A stretch of DNA of 64,000 nt from NCBI RefSeq assembly GCF_004346865.1, contig NZ_SMGR01000002.1, forward strand, positions 496,001 through 560,000. The letters run 5' to 3'. Position 1 is the first letter of the stretch. Each line of letters starts with the position of its first letter. Source of the stretch: Shimia isoporae (lineage in GTDB: Bacteria > Pseudomonadota > Alphaproteobacteria > Rhodobacterales > Rhodobacteraceae). The position numbers and the translations under genes were made by a program. Below are positions 51,255-60,812 of this stretch, piece after piece. Under the pieces are notes generated by a model that was not told the origin of the DNA, did not search any database, and saw only the letters and a program-made list of their open reading frames with translations.

Positions 51255-53537
51255 TCAGGCCACGCGGAACCTCCGCGCGGTTTCGCCGTAGAATGCCATC
51301 GTCTCGTCCCTGTCGGCACACCCCAACACACCTGGAAACAGCGTATCGATTTCTTCGCGGGTTTCAGGCGCCATTGCCTTCATGGCCATAGGGCCGGGAT
51401 ACAGGCTTTCTGTGGGATAGCCGTTGGAAAACACGATCTGATGGCTTTCGAACATCATGTGGTAGTAGGTAACGCCCCGCTTGCCGCGCGCCACACGCGA
51501 CCCCGCCATGAACCGTTCCAGGTGTTTCGCGCGCACCAGCACGTCATCTGTGCCGGGCAGGATAATTCCGTGTTGCGGTGACACCAGCAGTGAGCGCTCC
51601 GTCCCCAAGGCCGCTGCGCTGACCAGTACCGGCAACAACTTGGGCTGCGCCAACAACTCGGCATGGCTCAGAGTTGTCGAGCCGATCCACACGATCTTTT
51701 GCGGTCCGTTATCAAGAGTGGACACAAGATCGCCCGCCTGCAGGTCTTCGACCGCGCGCTCACCGAATGGCGTCAGAATACCGGTTCCGGTGGTAAAACA
51801 AACAACGCCGGTGTTGTCTGCCGTCAACTGTGCATTGCCCGAGAACGTCAGGCTACCATCGCCGAACTGAACGTTGTCGGAATAGTCCACGGCATTACCG
51901 CGGATATCAAAAGCGTTCGACTGGTTCAGAACCCCGTCATCCGCAAGGTCCGCCTTCATCTCACGGAGATTGTCGTAGTGGCCGGAGAGATCAACAAAGT
52001 CGTTGTTGGTTGGATCGCCATCGCCGATGGCGCCCGAGTTTCCGGTATTGAAGTCCGCAATCGTGTCGTTGCCGCCGGACACAACAAAAATGTCGTCTCC
52101 GCGCCCGCCAAAAAGGATATCGTCGCCGTCTCCGCCGAACAGGCTGTCGTTGCCTGCATCACCCTTGATGGTGTCGTCGCCAGCACCGCCGATAACCGTA
52201 TCGTTGCCTTCGCCGGCAGCAATGTGGTCGTTACCGGCCTCGGCACCGTCCTGAAACGTGAGGTCCATCCGGTCAGCCGCCAGGTTGGTGCTGTCTTTTG
52301 CCACGGATACAAGCTCGATCGACTGAATCGGCTTGCTTTCCATGATCGCCGCGTCGTCGTTGAAGCTCATCTCGGGAGCGAGGAACAGGTCGCCGTCTTC
52401 CGTCTGGAAAACCACAGCCGTGATCATCTCGGTGGTGCCATCCTCAAAGGTCACCTGTGCGTTGAACACAGCCACAGCATCCAAAGCGGTGGGCGTTCCG
52501 TCGATATCAACGGTTTCGGGATCACCACGGTTGTTGCTGTCCGCAATACCGTCGCCATCGGCGTCATCCACCTGCACGCGCACCTGATTTGAACCCAACG
52601 GATCCATGTCGCTGCCGTAAGATCCCAGAACCACCTCGGCGCCGTCCGCAAGCGAATCCATGTCGAGCGCCTTGCCCATGTGCAGGGCGGTCCACTCTGA
52701 CTGGATCGTGCCCGTGCCGACGGTTGTAGAGGCGCTATCGCCATAGATCAGGTCGTCGCCTTCACCCGCATCAATTCGATCGTGACCTGCACCACCGTCA
52801 ATCGTGTCGTTGCCGCTGCCGCCCGAGATCACGTCGTCGCCGCGCCCTCCAAGCAGACTGTCCGCGCCATCGTTTCCGGAGATCACATCGTTGCCAGTGC
52901 CACCTTCGATGGTGTCGTTGCCACCAGCACCTTCGATCGTGTCGTCACCCAACCCCGCAACAACCGAGTCGTTTCCACCAGTGATCTGGTCCCCGTCCCG
53001 ATCCGTGCTTCCAAGCTTGATGACATCATCACCGGCAGTGCCGTCAAACTCGCCATCGGGTTGCATGAAATCAACGTCCATGCGATCCGCTGCAAGATCG
53101 CTTGTGGCTGTGGCGACGCTGTTGAGCGTGATCGATTCGATCGCGCCTGATTCCATCGCGGCATGGTCCGCGTTGGCGGACATCTCAGGAACCAGATAGG
53201 TCTCGCCGGTCGTCGACTGAACAATCACGGCCGTGATGTCAGCCGTCGTGCCATCCGCGAAGGTCAACGTCGCGTTATACTCCACCAGCGCGTCGTAAGT
53301 TTGTGGCGCTCCGCCATCGATCGTGAACTTGTCGTTGGCCTGTGTGTTGTCCGTCAAGTAGTTGGAATAATTAGAATTATACTGCGAGAAGCTCTGCACC
53401 TGCTGATGGAGCGGGCTAGTGCTTTCACCGAAAGTGGATCCGACAAGTATAGAGGCATTCTCCGCTGTGGAGTTGCCTTCGTTGGGATCAAGCGTGGGAA
53501 GCACGCCAAGCGAAATGACGTCAAAAGTTCTGGCCAT
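51255..53537 (-). CDS. Large RTX-repeat protein with C-terminal Hint domain
   Basis: A 760-residue acidic protein, probably exported by a type I system. A duplicated module of about 78 residues occurs at 79-155 and 348-426 (FADGTTADITAVI / FEDGTTEMITAVV; LVPEMS / LAPEMS; LAADRMD in both). Each is followed by calcium-binding RTX nonapeptides (GGxGxDxxx; about 188-266 and 435-490). The C-terminus is a Hint (Hedgehog/intein) module: Cys580 in VCFTTGTGI, His657 in SPQHGI and His699 in ESHQI. There is no extein beyond the Hint fold, so it may self-cleave or form a covalent bond rather than splice. Such proteins are common in roseobacters and are linked to surface attachment. Confidence 0.85.
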   Translation of the reverse strand: MARTFDVISLGVLPTLDPNEGNSTAENASILVGSTFGESTSPLHQQVQSFSQYNSNYSNYLTDNTQANDKFTIDGGAPQTYDALVEYNATLTFADGTTADITAVIVQSTTGETYLVPEMSANADHAAMESGAIESITLNSVATATSDLAADRMDVDFMQPDGEFDGTAGDDVIKLGSTDRDGDQITGGNDSVVAGLGDDTIEGAGGNDTIEGGTGNDVISGNDGADSLLGGRGDDVISGGSGNDTIDGGAGHDRIDAGEGDDLIYGDSASTTVGTGTIQSEWTALHMGKALDMDSLADGAEVVLGSYGSDMDPLGSNQVRVQVDDADGDGIADSNNRGDPETVDIDGTPTALDAVAVFNAQVTFEDGTTEMITAVVFQTEDGDLFLAPEMSFNDDAAIMESKPIQSIELVSVAKDSTNLAADRMDLTFQDGAEAGNDHIAAGEGNDTVIGGAGDDTIKGDAGNDSLFGGDGDDILFGGRGDDIFVVSGGNDTIADFNTGNSGAIGDGDPTNNDFVDLSGHYDNLREMKADLADDGVLNQSNAFDIRGNAVDYSDNVQFGDGSLTFSGNAQLTADNTGVVCFTTGTGILTPFGERAVEDLQAGDLVSTLDNGPQKIVWIGSTTLSHAELLAQPKLLPVLVSAAALGTERSLLVSPQHGIILPGTDDVLVRAKHLERFMAGSRVARGKRGVTYYHMMFESHQIVFSNGYPTESLYPGPMAMKAMAPETREEIDTLFPGVLGCADRDETMAFYGETARRFRVA

Positions 53538-53743
53538 AATTTCGGTACTCGTTCAGGTCATCGCACCGCTATCCGACCAAGGTAAATTCGCCCCTAAATT
53601 ATTGGTTCAAATACATTTCAAGCTCTAGCAAACCCGACCTATGCAAAGACCACGTCGTCGCGCCTTGCCCCGCGATTTCTCTCGCAAATTCCCCTTTGCG
53701 CATGTCAAACTGACAGCAACCGATTTCAGCACACGGACCCCAG

Positions 53744-54679
53744 ATGCCCACCGTACTTTTCACGCACCAGAGTTCCCTCAATCACCAAACGCCCGCGGGC
53801 CATCCGGAGCAAATCGCCCGCATCGAACATATCAATGCCGCGCTCAACGCTCCGCAATTTGCAGCGCTTGACCGGCGCGATGCTCCGAACTGCGACGACA
53901 CCGATATTCTGCTGTGCCACCCACAGGCCCATCTGGATGCAATCACCAACGCAGAACCAGCGTCGGGCACCGTCGCGCTGGACGGAGACACCCATATGTC
54001 CCCGGGGTCGACCACGGCCGCCCGCCATGCCGTGGGTGGCTGTGTGGCCGCGGTCGATGCGGTTCTTTCCGGTGATGCAAACAACGCATTTGTCTCGTGC
54101 CGCCCACCGGGTCACCACGCGGAACAGACCACGCCAATGGGGTTTTGCCTCTTTGGAACCGCGGCCATCGCTGCCAAACACGCGCTTGAACGGCATGGCC
54201 TTTCGCGGGTTGCCGTGGTCGACTTCGACGTCCATCACGGCAATGGCACACAAGCCCTTTTGTGGGACGAGCCCCGCTCGTTGTTCATCACGTCTCACCA
54301 AAATCCGCTTTGGCCCGGAACCGGAATGCCGGGCGAGACAGGCGCCTCCAATAACGTGCAGAACTGGCCCCTCCCGCCGCACTCCGACGGCCGCTTGATG
54401 CGCGCCACGTACGAGGCCGAAATTTTTCCCGCATTGCGCCATTTCAAACCTGAGTTATTGATCATCTCTGCCGGTTTTGACGCCCACGCCGACGACCCGC
54501 TGGCGCAACTCAACTGGGCCACCGAAGATTTCGCATGGCTGACGCGCGAACTCTGCGGCATCGCTCGCGAATGTTGTGACGGCAAGGTGGTCTCGACTTT
54601 GGAAGGCGGATATGATCTGAACGCCTTGGCGGCTTCGGTCGCCGCACATGTCCAAGTTTTGATGGAGTCTGCCGCATGA
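53744..54679 (+). CDS. Histone-deacetylase-like (acetylpolyamine amidohydrolase) family protein
   Basis: A 311-residue arginase/deacetylase-fold zinc hydrolase. RPPGHHAEQ (about residues 121-129), the metal ligands DFDVHHGNGT (about 164-173) and GFDAHADDPL (about 246-255) are conserved. Bacterial members deacetylate acetylated polyamines or small amides. It overlaps xseB by ATGA, and the order with xseB-ispA-dxs is a stable one in Rhodobacteraceae. Confidence 0.9.
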   Translation: MPTVLFTHQSSLNHQTPAGHPEQIARIEHINAALNAPQFAALDRRDAPNCDDTDILLCHPQAHLDAITNAEPASGTVALDGDTHMSPGSTTAARHAVGGCVAAVDAVLSGDANNAFVSCRPPGHHAEQTTPMGFCLFGTAAIAAKHALERHGLSRVAVVDFDVHHGNGTQALLWDEPRSLFITSHQNPLWPGTGMPGETGASNNVQNWPLPPHSDGRLMRATYEAEIFPALRHFKPELLIISAGFDAHADDPLAQLNWATEDFAWLTRELCGIARECCDGKVVSTLEGGYDLNALAASVAAHVQVLMESAA

Positions 54680-54918
54680 GTGACACGCCAATCAGCGAAA
54701 TGAGCTTCGAAGCCGCCATGCGCGAGCTTGAACAGGTTGTCGGTCAACTGGAACGCGGCGATGTGGAACTCGAAAAATCCATCGCGCTGTACGAACGCGG
54801 CGCCGAGCTGAAAAAGCGCTGTGAGGCAAAGCTCAAGGAAGCCGAGGAAAAAGTGGCCGCGATCACGCTGGACGGCGACGGTAACCCCAAAGGGCTGACC
54901 CCCGTCGAAGGCATGTAA
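54676..54918 (+). CDS. xseB: Exodeoxyribonuclease VII small subunit
   Basis: An 80-residue helical protein. SFEAAMRELEQVVGQLERGDVELEKSIALYERGAELKKRCE is the typical XseB coiled-coil pair (residues 10-50). With XseA, which is not in this window, it degrades single-stranded DNA. It overlaps the deacetylase gene and lies 36 bases before ispA. Confidence 0.95.
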   Translation: MSDTPISEMSFEAAMRELEQVVGQLERGDVELEKSIALYERGAELKKRCEAKLKEAEEKVAAITLDGDGNPKGLTPVEGM

Positions 54919-54954
54919 CGCACCCGTTCGCTGACTCGAATACAGGACCGTTCG

Positions 54955-55824
54955 GTGTTCCAGACCCGTCTCAAAGAAACTGCATCCCTGATTGAAGCCC
55001 ACCTGCAAGCCGTGATGGCTCCGTTGGGCGATCTTCCAGTTGTCGAAGCCATGCGCTACGCAAGCGCCGGAGGCAAACGCCTGCGCGCGTTTTTGGTGCT
55101 GGAAAGCGCGCGTTTGCATGGAGTGGCACAGGCAAACGCCATTTGGCCGGCCGGCGCCATCGAAATGATCCACGCATATTCTCTAGTGCACGACGATCTT
55201 CCCTGTATGGATGACGACGAGTTGCGTCGCGGCCTGCCAACCGTGCACGTGAAATGGGATGAAACGACCGCCGTATTGGCGGGGGACGCGCTCCAAACTC
55301 TTGGCTTTGAAAGCGTGTCGCGATCAGAGTGTCATCCCGATCCGCTGGTTCGTGCTGACCTCACCGTGACACTCGCCCGCGCGGCAGGAGCCCAAGGGAT
55401 GGTTCTGGGCCAAGCGCTCGACATTGCTGCTGAAACGGCCCCCACCCCGCTCACTCTGGACGAGATAACGCACCTTCAGGCGGGAAAGACCGGAGCATTG
55501 ATCGCATGGTCTGCAACCGCTGGCGCCATGATGGCACGGGCAGACACCGCACCACTGATGCGTTACGCAACCGACCTCGGTCTCGCCTTCCAGATTGCAG
55601 ATGACATTCTGGATATCGAAGGCGATGCGGACAAGGTCGGCAAGGCCGTCGGCAAGGACGTCGACGCGGGCAAAGCCACCTTTGTTTCCTTGCTCGGACT
55701 GGATGGCGCCAAGGCGCGAGCCCGCGACCTTGTGACGGATGCATGCGACGCGCTTTCGCCTTATGGTCAAGATGCTGATACCTTGCGGGAGGCCGCCCGT
55801 TTCGTTATCTCGCGGGACAGCTAG
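54955..55824 (+). CDS. ispA: Polyprenyl (farnesyl/geranylgeranyl) diphosphate synthase
   Basis: A 289-residue trans-prenyltransferase. The first Asp-rich motif is DDLPCMDDDE (about residues 82-91), the second DDILDIEGD (about 217-225). It condenses isopentenyl diphosphate with allylic diphosphates and supplies isoprenoid and quinone synthesis. It starts with GTG preceded by AGGACCG. dxs follows 15 bases downstream, matching its pathway. Confidence 0.93.
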   Translation: MFQTRLKETASLIEAHLQAVMAPLGDLPVVEAMRYASAGGKRLRAFLVLESARLHGVAQANAIWPAGAIEMIHAYSLVHDDLPCMDDDELRRGLPTVHVKWDETTAVLAGDALQTLGFESVSRSECHPDPLVRADLTVTLARAAGAQGMVLGQALDIAAETAPTPLTLDEITHLQAGKTGALIAWSATAGAMMARADTAPLMRYATDLGLAFQIADDILDIEGDADKVGKAVGKDVDAGKATFVSLLGLDGAKARARDLVTDACDALSPYGQDADTLREAARFVISRDS

Positions 55825-55839
55825 CAAAAGGCACGCGCG

Positions 55840-57768
55840 ATGTCCGCCAGACCAGAGACCCCCCTGCTTGATCAGGTCACTTCTCCGGAAGACTTGAAAC
55901 AGTTTTCAGACGCCCAGCTGACCCAGTTGGCGCACGAGCTGCGCTCCGAAACTATTTCTGCCGTGTCCGAAACAGGCGGCCACCTCGGCGCGGGTCTCGG
56001 CGTGGTGGAGCTGACGGTTGCTCTACACGCTATTTTTGATACGCCCCGCGACAAGATCGTCTGGGATGTGGGTCACCAATGCTATCCGCACAAAATCCTT
56101 ACCGGCCGCCGCGATCGCATCCGGACCTTGCGTCAGGAGGGCGGCCTTTCCGGTTTCACCAAACGCTCCGAGTCGGTCTACGACCCCTTTGGCGCCGCCC
56201 ACAGTTCCACCTCGATTTCCGCCGCGCTTGGTTTTGCCACCGCCCGTGACCTTGGCGGCCAATGCGACGGCGGGCTTGGTGATGCCATCGCCGTTATCGG
56301 CGACGGCTCGATCACCGCGGGCATGGCCTATGAGGCAATGAACAACGCGGGCCACCTGAAAAAACGCCTCTTTGTGGTTCTGAACGACAACGACATGTCC
56401 ATCGCGCCGCCGGTTGGCGCAATGTCGGAGTATCTGAGCCGCCTTTATGCGGGCGAGCCGTTTCAGGAATTCAAAGCCGCGGCCAAAGGCGCAGTCTCGC
56501 TTTTGCCCGAACCCTTCCGCGAAGGTGCCAAACGCGCCAAGGAAATGATCAAGGGCATGGCCGTGGGTGGCACTCTTTTTGAAGAGCTCGGCTTTTCCTA
56601 TGTCGGCCCGATTGACGGGCACGACATGGACCAGCTTCTGCCAATTCTGCGCACCTTGCGTCAGCGCGCAACCGGTCCGGTGATGCTGCATATCATCACC
56701 AAAAAGGGCAAAGGCTATGCTCCGGCCGAAGGCGCACCGGACAAGGGCCACGCCACCGCGAAATTTGATGTGGTGACCGGCAAACAGCAGAAAGCACCCT
56801 CAAACGCTCCGTCCTACACTTCTGTTTTTGGCAAAGCACTGACCGAGCTCGCAGCCGACGACCCGCGCATCTGCGCCGTGACCGCCGCCATGCCTGACGG
56901 TACAGGCCTGAACCTGTTTGCCGAACGTTACCCAAGCCGGTGTTTTGACGTCGCCATTGCCGAGCAACATGGCGTGACCTTCTCCGCTGCATTGGCTGCG
57001 GGCGGTATGAAACCTTTCTGCGCGATGTATTCGACGTTCCTGCAACGCGGATACGATCAGGTTGTCCACGATGTCGCCATTCAACGGCTGCCAGTACGCT
57101 TCGCCATCGATCGCGCTGGTTTGGTTGGCGCCGATGGAGCCACACACGCTGGCAGTTTCGACATCGCCTACATGGCCAATCTGCCGGGCATGGTGGTCAT
57201 GGCTGCAGCCGATGAAGCCGAGTTGAAACACATGGTTGCCACAGCAGCCGCCTACGATGACGGCCCGATCGCGTTCCGCTATCCACGCGGCGAAGGCGTA
57301 GGGGTGGAACTGCCGGAAAAGGGCGATGTGCTGGAAATCGGCAAAGGCCGCATAGTGACCGACGGCAAGCGAGTCGCGCTTCTGTCTTTCGGTACCCGTC
57401 TTTCAGAAGTCCAGAAAGCCTGCGAAGCTCTGTCCTCCAAAGGCATCTCTCCCACAATCGCAGATGCCCGCTTTGCCAAACCCTTGGACGAGGCAATGAT
57501 CCTCGATCTGGCCGCCAATCACGAAGCGCTGATCACCATCGAGGAAGGGGCGATCGGTGGCTTCGGCAGCCACGTGGCCCAGCTGCTTGCGGAAAACGGT
57601 GTGTTCGACCACGGCCTGAAATTCCGCTCGATGGTTCTGCCCGACATCTTTATTGATCAGGCCTCGCCCAAAGCGATGTACGATGTCGCTGCGATGAACG
57701 CCGAACAGATTGAATCCAAAGTACTCGACACATTGGGCATCGCCCAAATCGGCGAAAAATCCGCCTGA
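55840..57768 (+). CDS. dxs: 1-Deoxy-D-xylulose-5-phosphate synthase
   Basis: A 642-residue thiamin-diphosphate enzyme, first step of the MEP isoprenoid pathway. [28 protein letters not shown], and the TPP motif [15 protein letters not shown] are typical, as are the transketolase-like YPRG and [12 protein letters not shown] blocks in the C-terminal half. Its length matches the family. It is in one operon with ispA. Confidence 0.97.
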   Translation: MSARPETPLLDQVTSPEDLKQFSDAQLTQLAHELRSETISAVSETGGHLGAGLGVVELTVALHAIFDTPRDKIVWDVGHQCYPHKILTGRRDRIRTLRQEGGLSGFTKRSESVYDPFGAAHSSTSISAALGFATARDLGGQCDGGLGDAIAVIGDGSITAGMAYEAMNNAGHLKKRLFVVLNDNDMSIAPPVGAMSEYLSRLYAGEPFQEFKAAAKGAVSLLPEPFREGAKRAKEMIKGMAVGGTLFEELGFSYVGPIDGHDMDQLLPILRTLRQRATGPVMLHIITKKGKGYAPAEGAPDKGHATAKFDVVTGKQQKAPSNAPSYTSVFGKALTELAADDPRICAVTAAMPDGTGLNLFAERYPSRCFDVAIAEQHGVTFSAALAAGGMKPFCAMYSTFLQRGYDQVVHDVAIQRLPVRFAIDRAGLVGADGATHAGSFDIAYMANLPGMVVMAAADEAELKHMVATAAAYDDGPIAFRYPRGEGVGVELPEKGDVLEIGKGRIVTDGKRVALLSFGTRLSEVQKACEALSSKGISPTIADARFAKPLDEAMILDLAANHEALITIEEGAIGGFGSHVAQLLAENGVFDHGLKFRSMVLPDIFIDQASPKAMYDVAAMNAEQIESKVLDTLGIAQIGEKSA

Positions 57769-57790
57769 CTTCCAAAGGTTGCGGGTTTAT

Positions 57791-57824
57791 GCAGCTTCGC
57801 TGCACGGAACAGCCAAGCTGTTCC
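57791..57824. repeat. Two adjacent small hairpins at the dxs end
   Basis: GCAGC-TTC-GCTGC (57791-57803) and GGAACAGC-CAA-GCTGTTCC (57806-57824) lie side by side in the 83-base convergent gap. They may act as a bidirectional terminator or mRNA 3' stabiliser. No long U-run is present on either strand. Confidence 0.5.
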
Positions 57825-57851
57825 TATGGGTATTTGGGACCAGTAAGAAAC

Positions 57852-58703
57852 TCAGTCGCGTTCTTCGTCCAACATCGCTTTGAGCGCGTCGCGATAGTTG
57901 GGATACTTCAGAACCACGCCCAGCTCCTCTTTGATGCGCGTATTCCTCACCCGCTTGCTGTCAGAATAGAAACTGCGCGCCATCGGGCTCATCTCGGCGT
58001 CTTCGAACGCCACTTCGGGTGGCGGCTCCATGCCTAACAGCTCGGCCGCGTAGGTCAGAATGTCCTGCGGTGGCGCGGGGCTGTCATCACACACGTTGTA
58101 AACCCGTCCCGGGTCGGGCCGATTCATCGAAGCTTCAAGAACCTGGGCGATATCGTCGACATGAGCACGCGAAAACACCTGGTTCTTCTTGATGATCCGC
58201 CGTGCCGTACCGCGTCTGAGCTTGGCAAAGGGCCCTCGTCCCGGTCCATAGATGCCCGCAAGCCTGAACACATGTAAGGGCAATCCTTCGACGGTCTGCC
58301 ATTCAGCCTCGGCCTTTACCCGCATCTTGCCGCGCATCCCGCCCGGGTCCAGCGGCGTGTCCTCGTCGACCCAACCGCCGTCCATGTCGCCATAGACGCC
58401 CGTCGTGGACAAGTAACCGACCCATTCCAGACCACCTGCCTTTGCCAGAGCGTCTCGCCCAGCGCGCAACACAGGATCACCGTCTTCGTCCGGACGGATC
58501 GAACTCAGCACGTGTGTCACACCCTCAAGGGCCGCCTCAAAGTCAATCGGCCAGAGCATCGGCGTAACCCCTCCGGAGCGCAATTCATCCATTTGGGTCT
58601 CATCGCGAAGCGTCCCGACCACGGTCCACCCCTGCGGCACCAGACGACGCGCCAATGCACGTGCCGTGTAACCATGTCCTAACGAAAGCAGTGTCTTTGT
58701 CAT
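57852..58703 (-). CDS. NAD(P)-dependent epimerase/reductase-like protein (YeeZ-type)
   Basis: A 283-residue atypical SDR. The N-terminal LSLGHGYTARALARRLV is a modified Rossmann glycine loop, and TTGVYGDMDGGWVDEDTPLDP is the region of the YeeZ-like family; the Tyr-Lys catalytic pair is only partly kept. The ATG at 58703 is preceded by a GGGTGCGG element. Function unknown. Its upstream gap faces the divergent methyltransferase. Confidence 0.8.
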   Translation of the reverse strand: MTKTLLSLGHGYTARALARRLVPQGWTVVGTLRDETQMDELRSGGVTPMLWPIDFEAALEGVTHVLSSIRPDEDGDPVLRAGRDALAKAGGLEWVGYLSTTGVYGDMDGGWVDEDTPLDPGGMRGKMRVKAEAEWQTVEGLPLHVFRLAGIYGPGRGPFAKLRRGTARRIIKKNQVFSRAHVDDIAQVLEASMNRPDPGRVYNVCDDSPAPPQDILTYAAELLGMEPPPEVAFEDAEMSPMARSFYSDSKRVRNTRIKEELGVVLKYPNYRDALKAMLDEERD

Positions 58704-58783
58704 GGCCGCACCCTGCAGCCGCAGGCCAGCGCCCGCAAGGCCGTTCGCTTGATTTTTCAGCAACGCTCCCTTTCAGTGAAGGC

Positions 58784-59416
58784 ATGTGCCCAAAAAACGA
58801 TCCCTCTCTAGAAGCAGCTTATGCGCTGAATACACCCGAAGACTCCAAACGCCTTTATGCGGAATGGGCAGAAACCTATGATCACGATTTTGCAGCGGCC
58901 TCTCACTACATTCTGCACCTGCAGGTCGCCCGCCACTTTGCCAAGTCGGGTGGCGCAGGACCCATTCTGGATGTGGGTGCCGGTACGGGACTTCTGGCCG
59001 AAGCACTGACCCCCTTGATAAAAGCGGAGATCGACGGAACCGATATATCGGCCGAGATGCTGAAAAGGGCCCGTGCAAAAGGCGTTTACAGGCACCTTTT
59101 TACCGGCGATCTGACCCGCGCGTTGCCCTTGGCAAACGGTACGTACCGCGGCGTGGTCAGTTCGGGAACCTTCACCAACGGGCACGTCGGACCGGAGGCA
59201 TTCGACGAATTGTTGCGGGTCACTGATTCACGCGGGTTGATCGCCGTGTCGATCAACACAAAGCATTACGACAATGCGGGATTCGCCGAAAAACTAGACT
59301 CTATTCAGGCCCAAATCTACGATTTGACGCTGCAAGAGGTACGCATATATGACGACGGCGCAACCGGTGCGCACAAGGACGACACCGCCTTCGTCGCGCT
59401 CTTTCGCAAAGGGTGA
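58784..59416 (+). CDS. SAM-dependent methyltransferase
   Basis: A 210-residue class I methyltransferase. Motif I is ILDVGAGTGLLAEAL (about residues 61-75), the following acidic residue is in IDGTDISAEML, and VVSSGTFTNGHVG is motif IV. It resembles Williams-Beuren/UbiE-like enzymes. AAGG lies four bases before the ATG at 58784. It ends directly before the convergent CaiD-like gene. The substrate is not known. Confidence 0.82.
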   Translation: MCPKNDPSLEAAYALNTPEDSKRLYAEWAETYDHDFAAASHYILHLQVARHFAKSGGAGPILDVGAGTGLLAEALTPLIKAEIDGTDISAEMLKRARAKGVYRHLFTGDLTRALPLANGTYRGVVSSGTFTNGHVGPEAFDELLRVTDSRGLIAVSINTKHYDNAGFAEKLDSIQAQIYDLTLQEVRIYDDGATGAHKDDTAFVALFRKG

Positions 59417-60202
59417 TTACTTGCCTTTCCACACCGGATCGCGCTTCTCAGCAAAGGCCTTGGCTCCCTCAAGCTGATCCTCGCTGTCATAGAGAACGTC
59501 GACTGTCCGCAGCTGCCGCTTTGTGATGCGGTTCATCGCATCCTGGAACTTCGCATCTTCCGCGTCGCGAACAATTTCCTTGATCGCCGCGTAGACCAGG
59601 GGCGGACCCGAAGCCAGCAAGGCGGCCAGATCCCAAGCCCGTTCCATCAACGAGTCGGCAGGAACGATCTCGTTCACCAATCCCCAGCGGTGCGCCTCTT
59701 CCGCGTCAAACCAACGTCCTGTCAGCAGTAACTCCATCGCGATATGATACGGAATGCGCTTGGGGAGTTTCACGCTTGCTGCATCTGCCACAGTACCGGA
59801 CCGGATTTCCGGCAGGGCAAATGTCGCATGATCCGCTGCAATGATCATGTCCGCTGAGATGGCCAGTTCCAGCCCACCGCCGCAGGCTATGCCATTGACC
59901 GCCGCGATCACGGGTTTGTTCATATCGCGCATTTCCTGCAGCCCGCCAAAGCCGCCAACGCCATAATCGCCGTCGACTTCGTCGCCATCCGCTGCCGCTT
60001 TCAGATCCCAGCCGGGGCAAAAGAACTTCTCCCCTGCGCCGGTCAAAATCGCCACCCGCAGGTCTGGGTCATCGCGAAATTCCCGAAAAACGTCCCCCAT
60101 GACGCGACTTGTCACCAAATCAATCGCATTGGCCTTGGGCCGGTCCAGCGTCACTTCCAGAATCGCACCGTCGCGCCGCGTTTTTACAGGGCTGTCACTC
60201 AT
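59417..60202 (-). CDS. caiD: Enoyl-CoA hydratase/isomerase family, carnitinyl-CoA dehydratase-like
   Basis: A 261-residue crotonase-fold enzyme. The oxyanion-hole segment AVNGIACGGGLELA and the catalytic region ALPEIRSGTVADA are present, and the C-terminal FAEKRDPVWKGK is shared with CaiD of the carnitine pathway. It probably hydrates or dehydrates a short acyl-CoA such as crotonobetainyl-CoA. AAGGATGAT precedes ATG 60202. One base separates it from the DJ-1-like gene; it ends a co-directional run that starts with the acyl-CoA dehydrogenase. Confidence 0.78.
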   Translation of the reverse strand: MSDSPVKTRRDGAILEVTLDRPKANAIDLVTSRVMGDVFREFRDDPDLRVAILTGAGEKFFCPGWDLKAAADGDEVDGDYGVGGFGGLQEMRDMNKPVIAAVNGIACGGGLELAISADMIIAADHATFALPEIRSGTVADAASVKLPKRIPYHIAMELLLTGRWFDAEEAHRWGLVNEIVPADSLMERAWDLAALLASGPPLVYAAIKEIVRDAEDAKFQDAMNRITKRQLRTVDVLYDSEDQLEGAKAFAEKRDPVWKGK

Positions 60203-60203
60203 A

Positions 60204-60812
60204 TCATCCTTCCCCGACCGCGAACGGATCATTGTTCGCGTCTCTGTTTGCTTCGTATTCGGCCCAAACGGCCGCTTGCTTAGCTGCATCGTCGCCCAAC
60301 AAGTCCGCAATCACCTGCAGGCTCATGTCAGTGCCCGCAGATACGCCCGAACTCGTGTAGAATTTTCCGTCCTTCACCCACCGTGCGCTCCGCCGCCAAT
60401 CCACGGTCTCGGTTTTGCTGATCTCGCAGACCCAATCAAAAGCAAGTTTATTGGTGGTTGCCGCCCGCCCGTCCAAAAGACCAGCACGCGCCAATAGAGC
60501 GGATCCCGTGCACACACTCGTGACAACTTGCGCCTCTGCACTGGCCGCACGCAGCCAGTCCAGCATCGCGCCATTGTCCACCTCGACCCGCGTGCCCTTG
60601 CCACCCGGCACAAGCAAAATGTCGTAAGCCGTTCCATCTGCAAAAGTCGCATCCGGCACCACCGAAGGTCCGCCGGAGGATTTCGCAGACCTTCCGGTTT
60701 CGCCCACGGCTTTGACCTCGAACTGGTCCCGAAACATCGAGAACATCTCGAGAGGACCGAAATAGTCCAGCATTTCGAAACCGTCAAAAATAACCGCGCC
60801 AATCGTTCGCAT
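60204..60812 (-). CDS. DJ-1/PfpI-family protein
   Basis: A 202-residue protein of the DJ-1/PfpI superfamily (isonitrile hydratase-like). The nucleophile elbow is TSVCTGSALLA (about residues 97-107) with the reactive Cys, and the conserved Glu is in FDGFEMLDYFGPLE. The ATG at 60812 overlaps the acyl-CoA ligase stop by TGATG. A chaperone, glyoxalase or hydratase role is possible; the context gives no decision. Confidence 0.82.
   Translation of the reverse strand: MRTIGAVIFDGFEMLDYFGPLEMFSMFRDQFEVKAVGETGRSAKSSGGPSVVPDATFADGTAYDILLVPGGKGTRVEVDNGAMLDWLRAASAEAQVVTSVCTGSALLARAGLLDGRAATTNKLAFDWVCEISKTETVDWRRSARWVKDGKFYTSSGVSAGTDMSLQVIADLLGDDAAKQAAVWAEYEANRDANNDPFAVGEG

Noticed and set aside
51663-52592. 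Valine/isoleucine-rich + strand frame opposite the RTX gene
   Set aside because: It is the mirror of the Gly-Asp repeats of the RTX protein.
52100-52960. Regular short repeats that could suggest a CRISPR array or satellite
   Set aside because: They are in-frame RTX nonapeptide codons inside a coding sequence, not spaced direct repeats.
51255-53537. Intein insertion
   Set aside because: The Hint domain is at the C-terminus with no host protein resuming after it, so splicing is unlikely.
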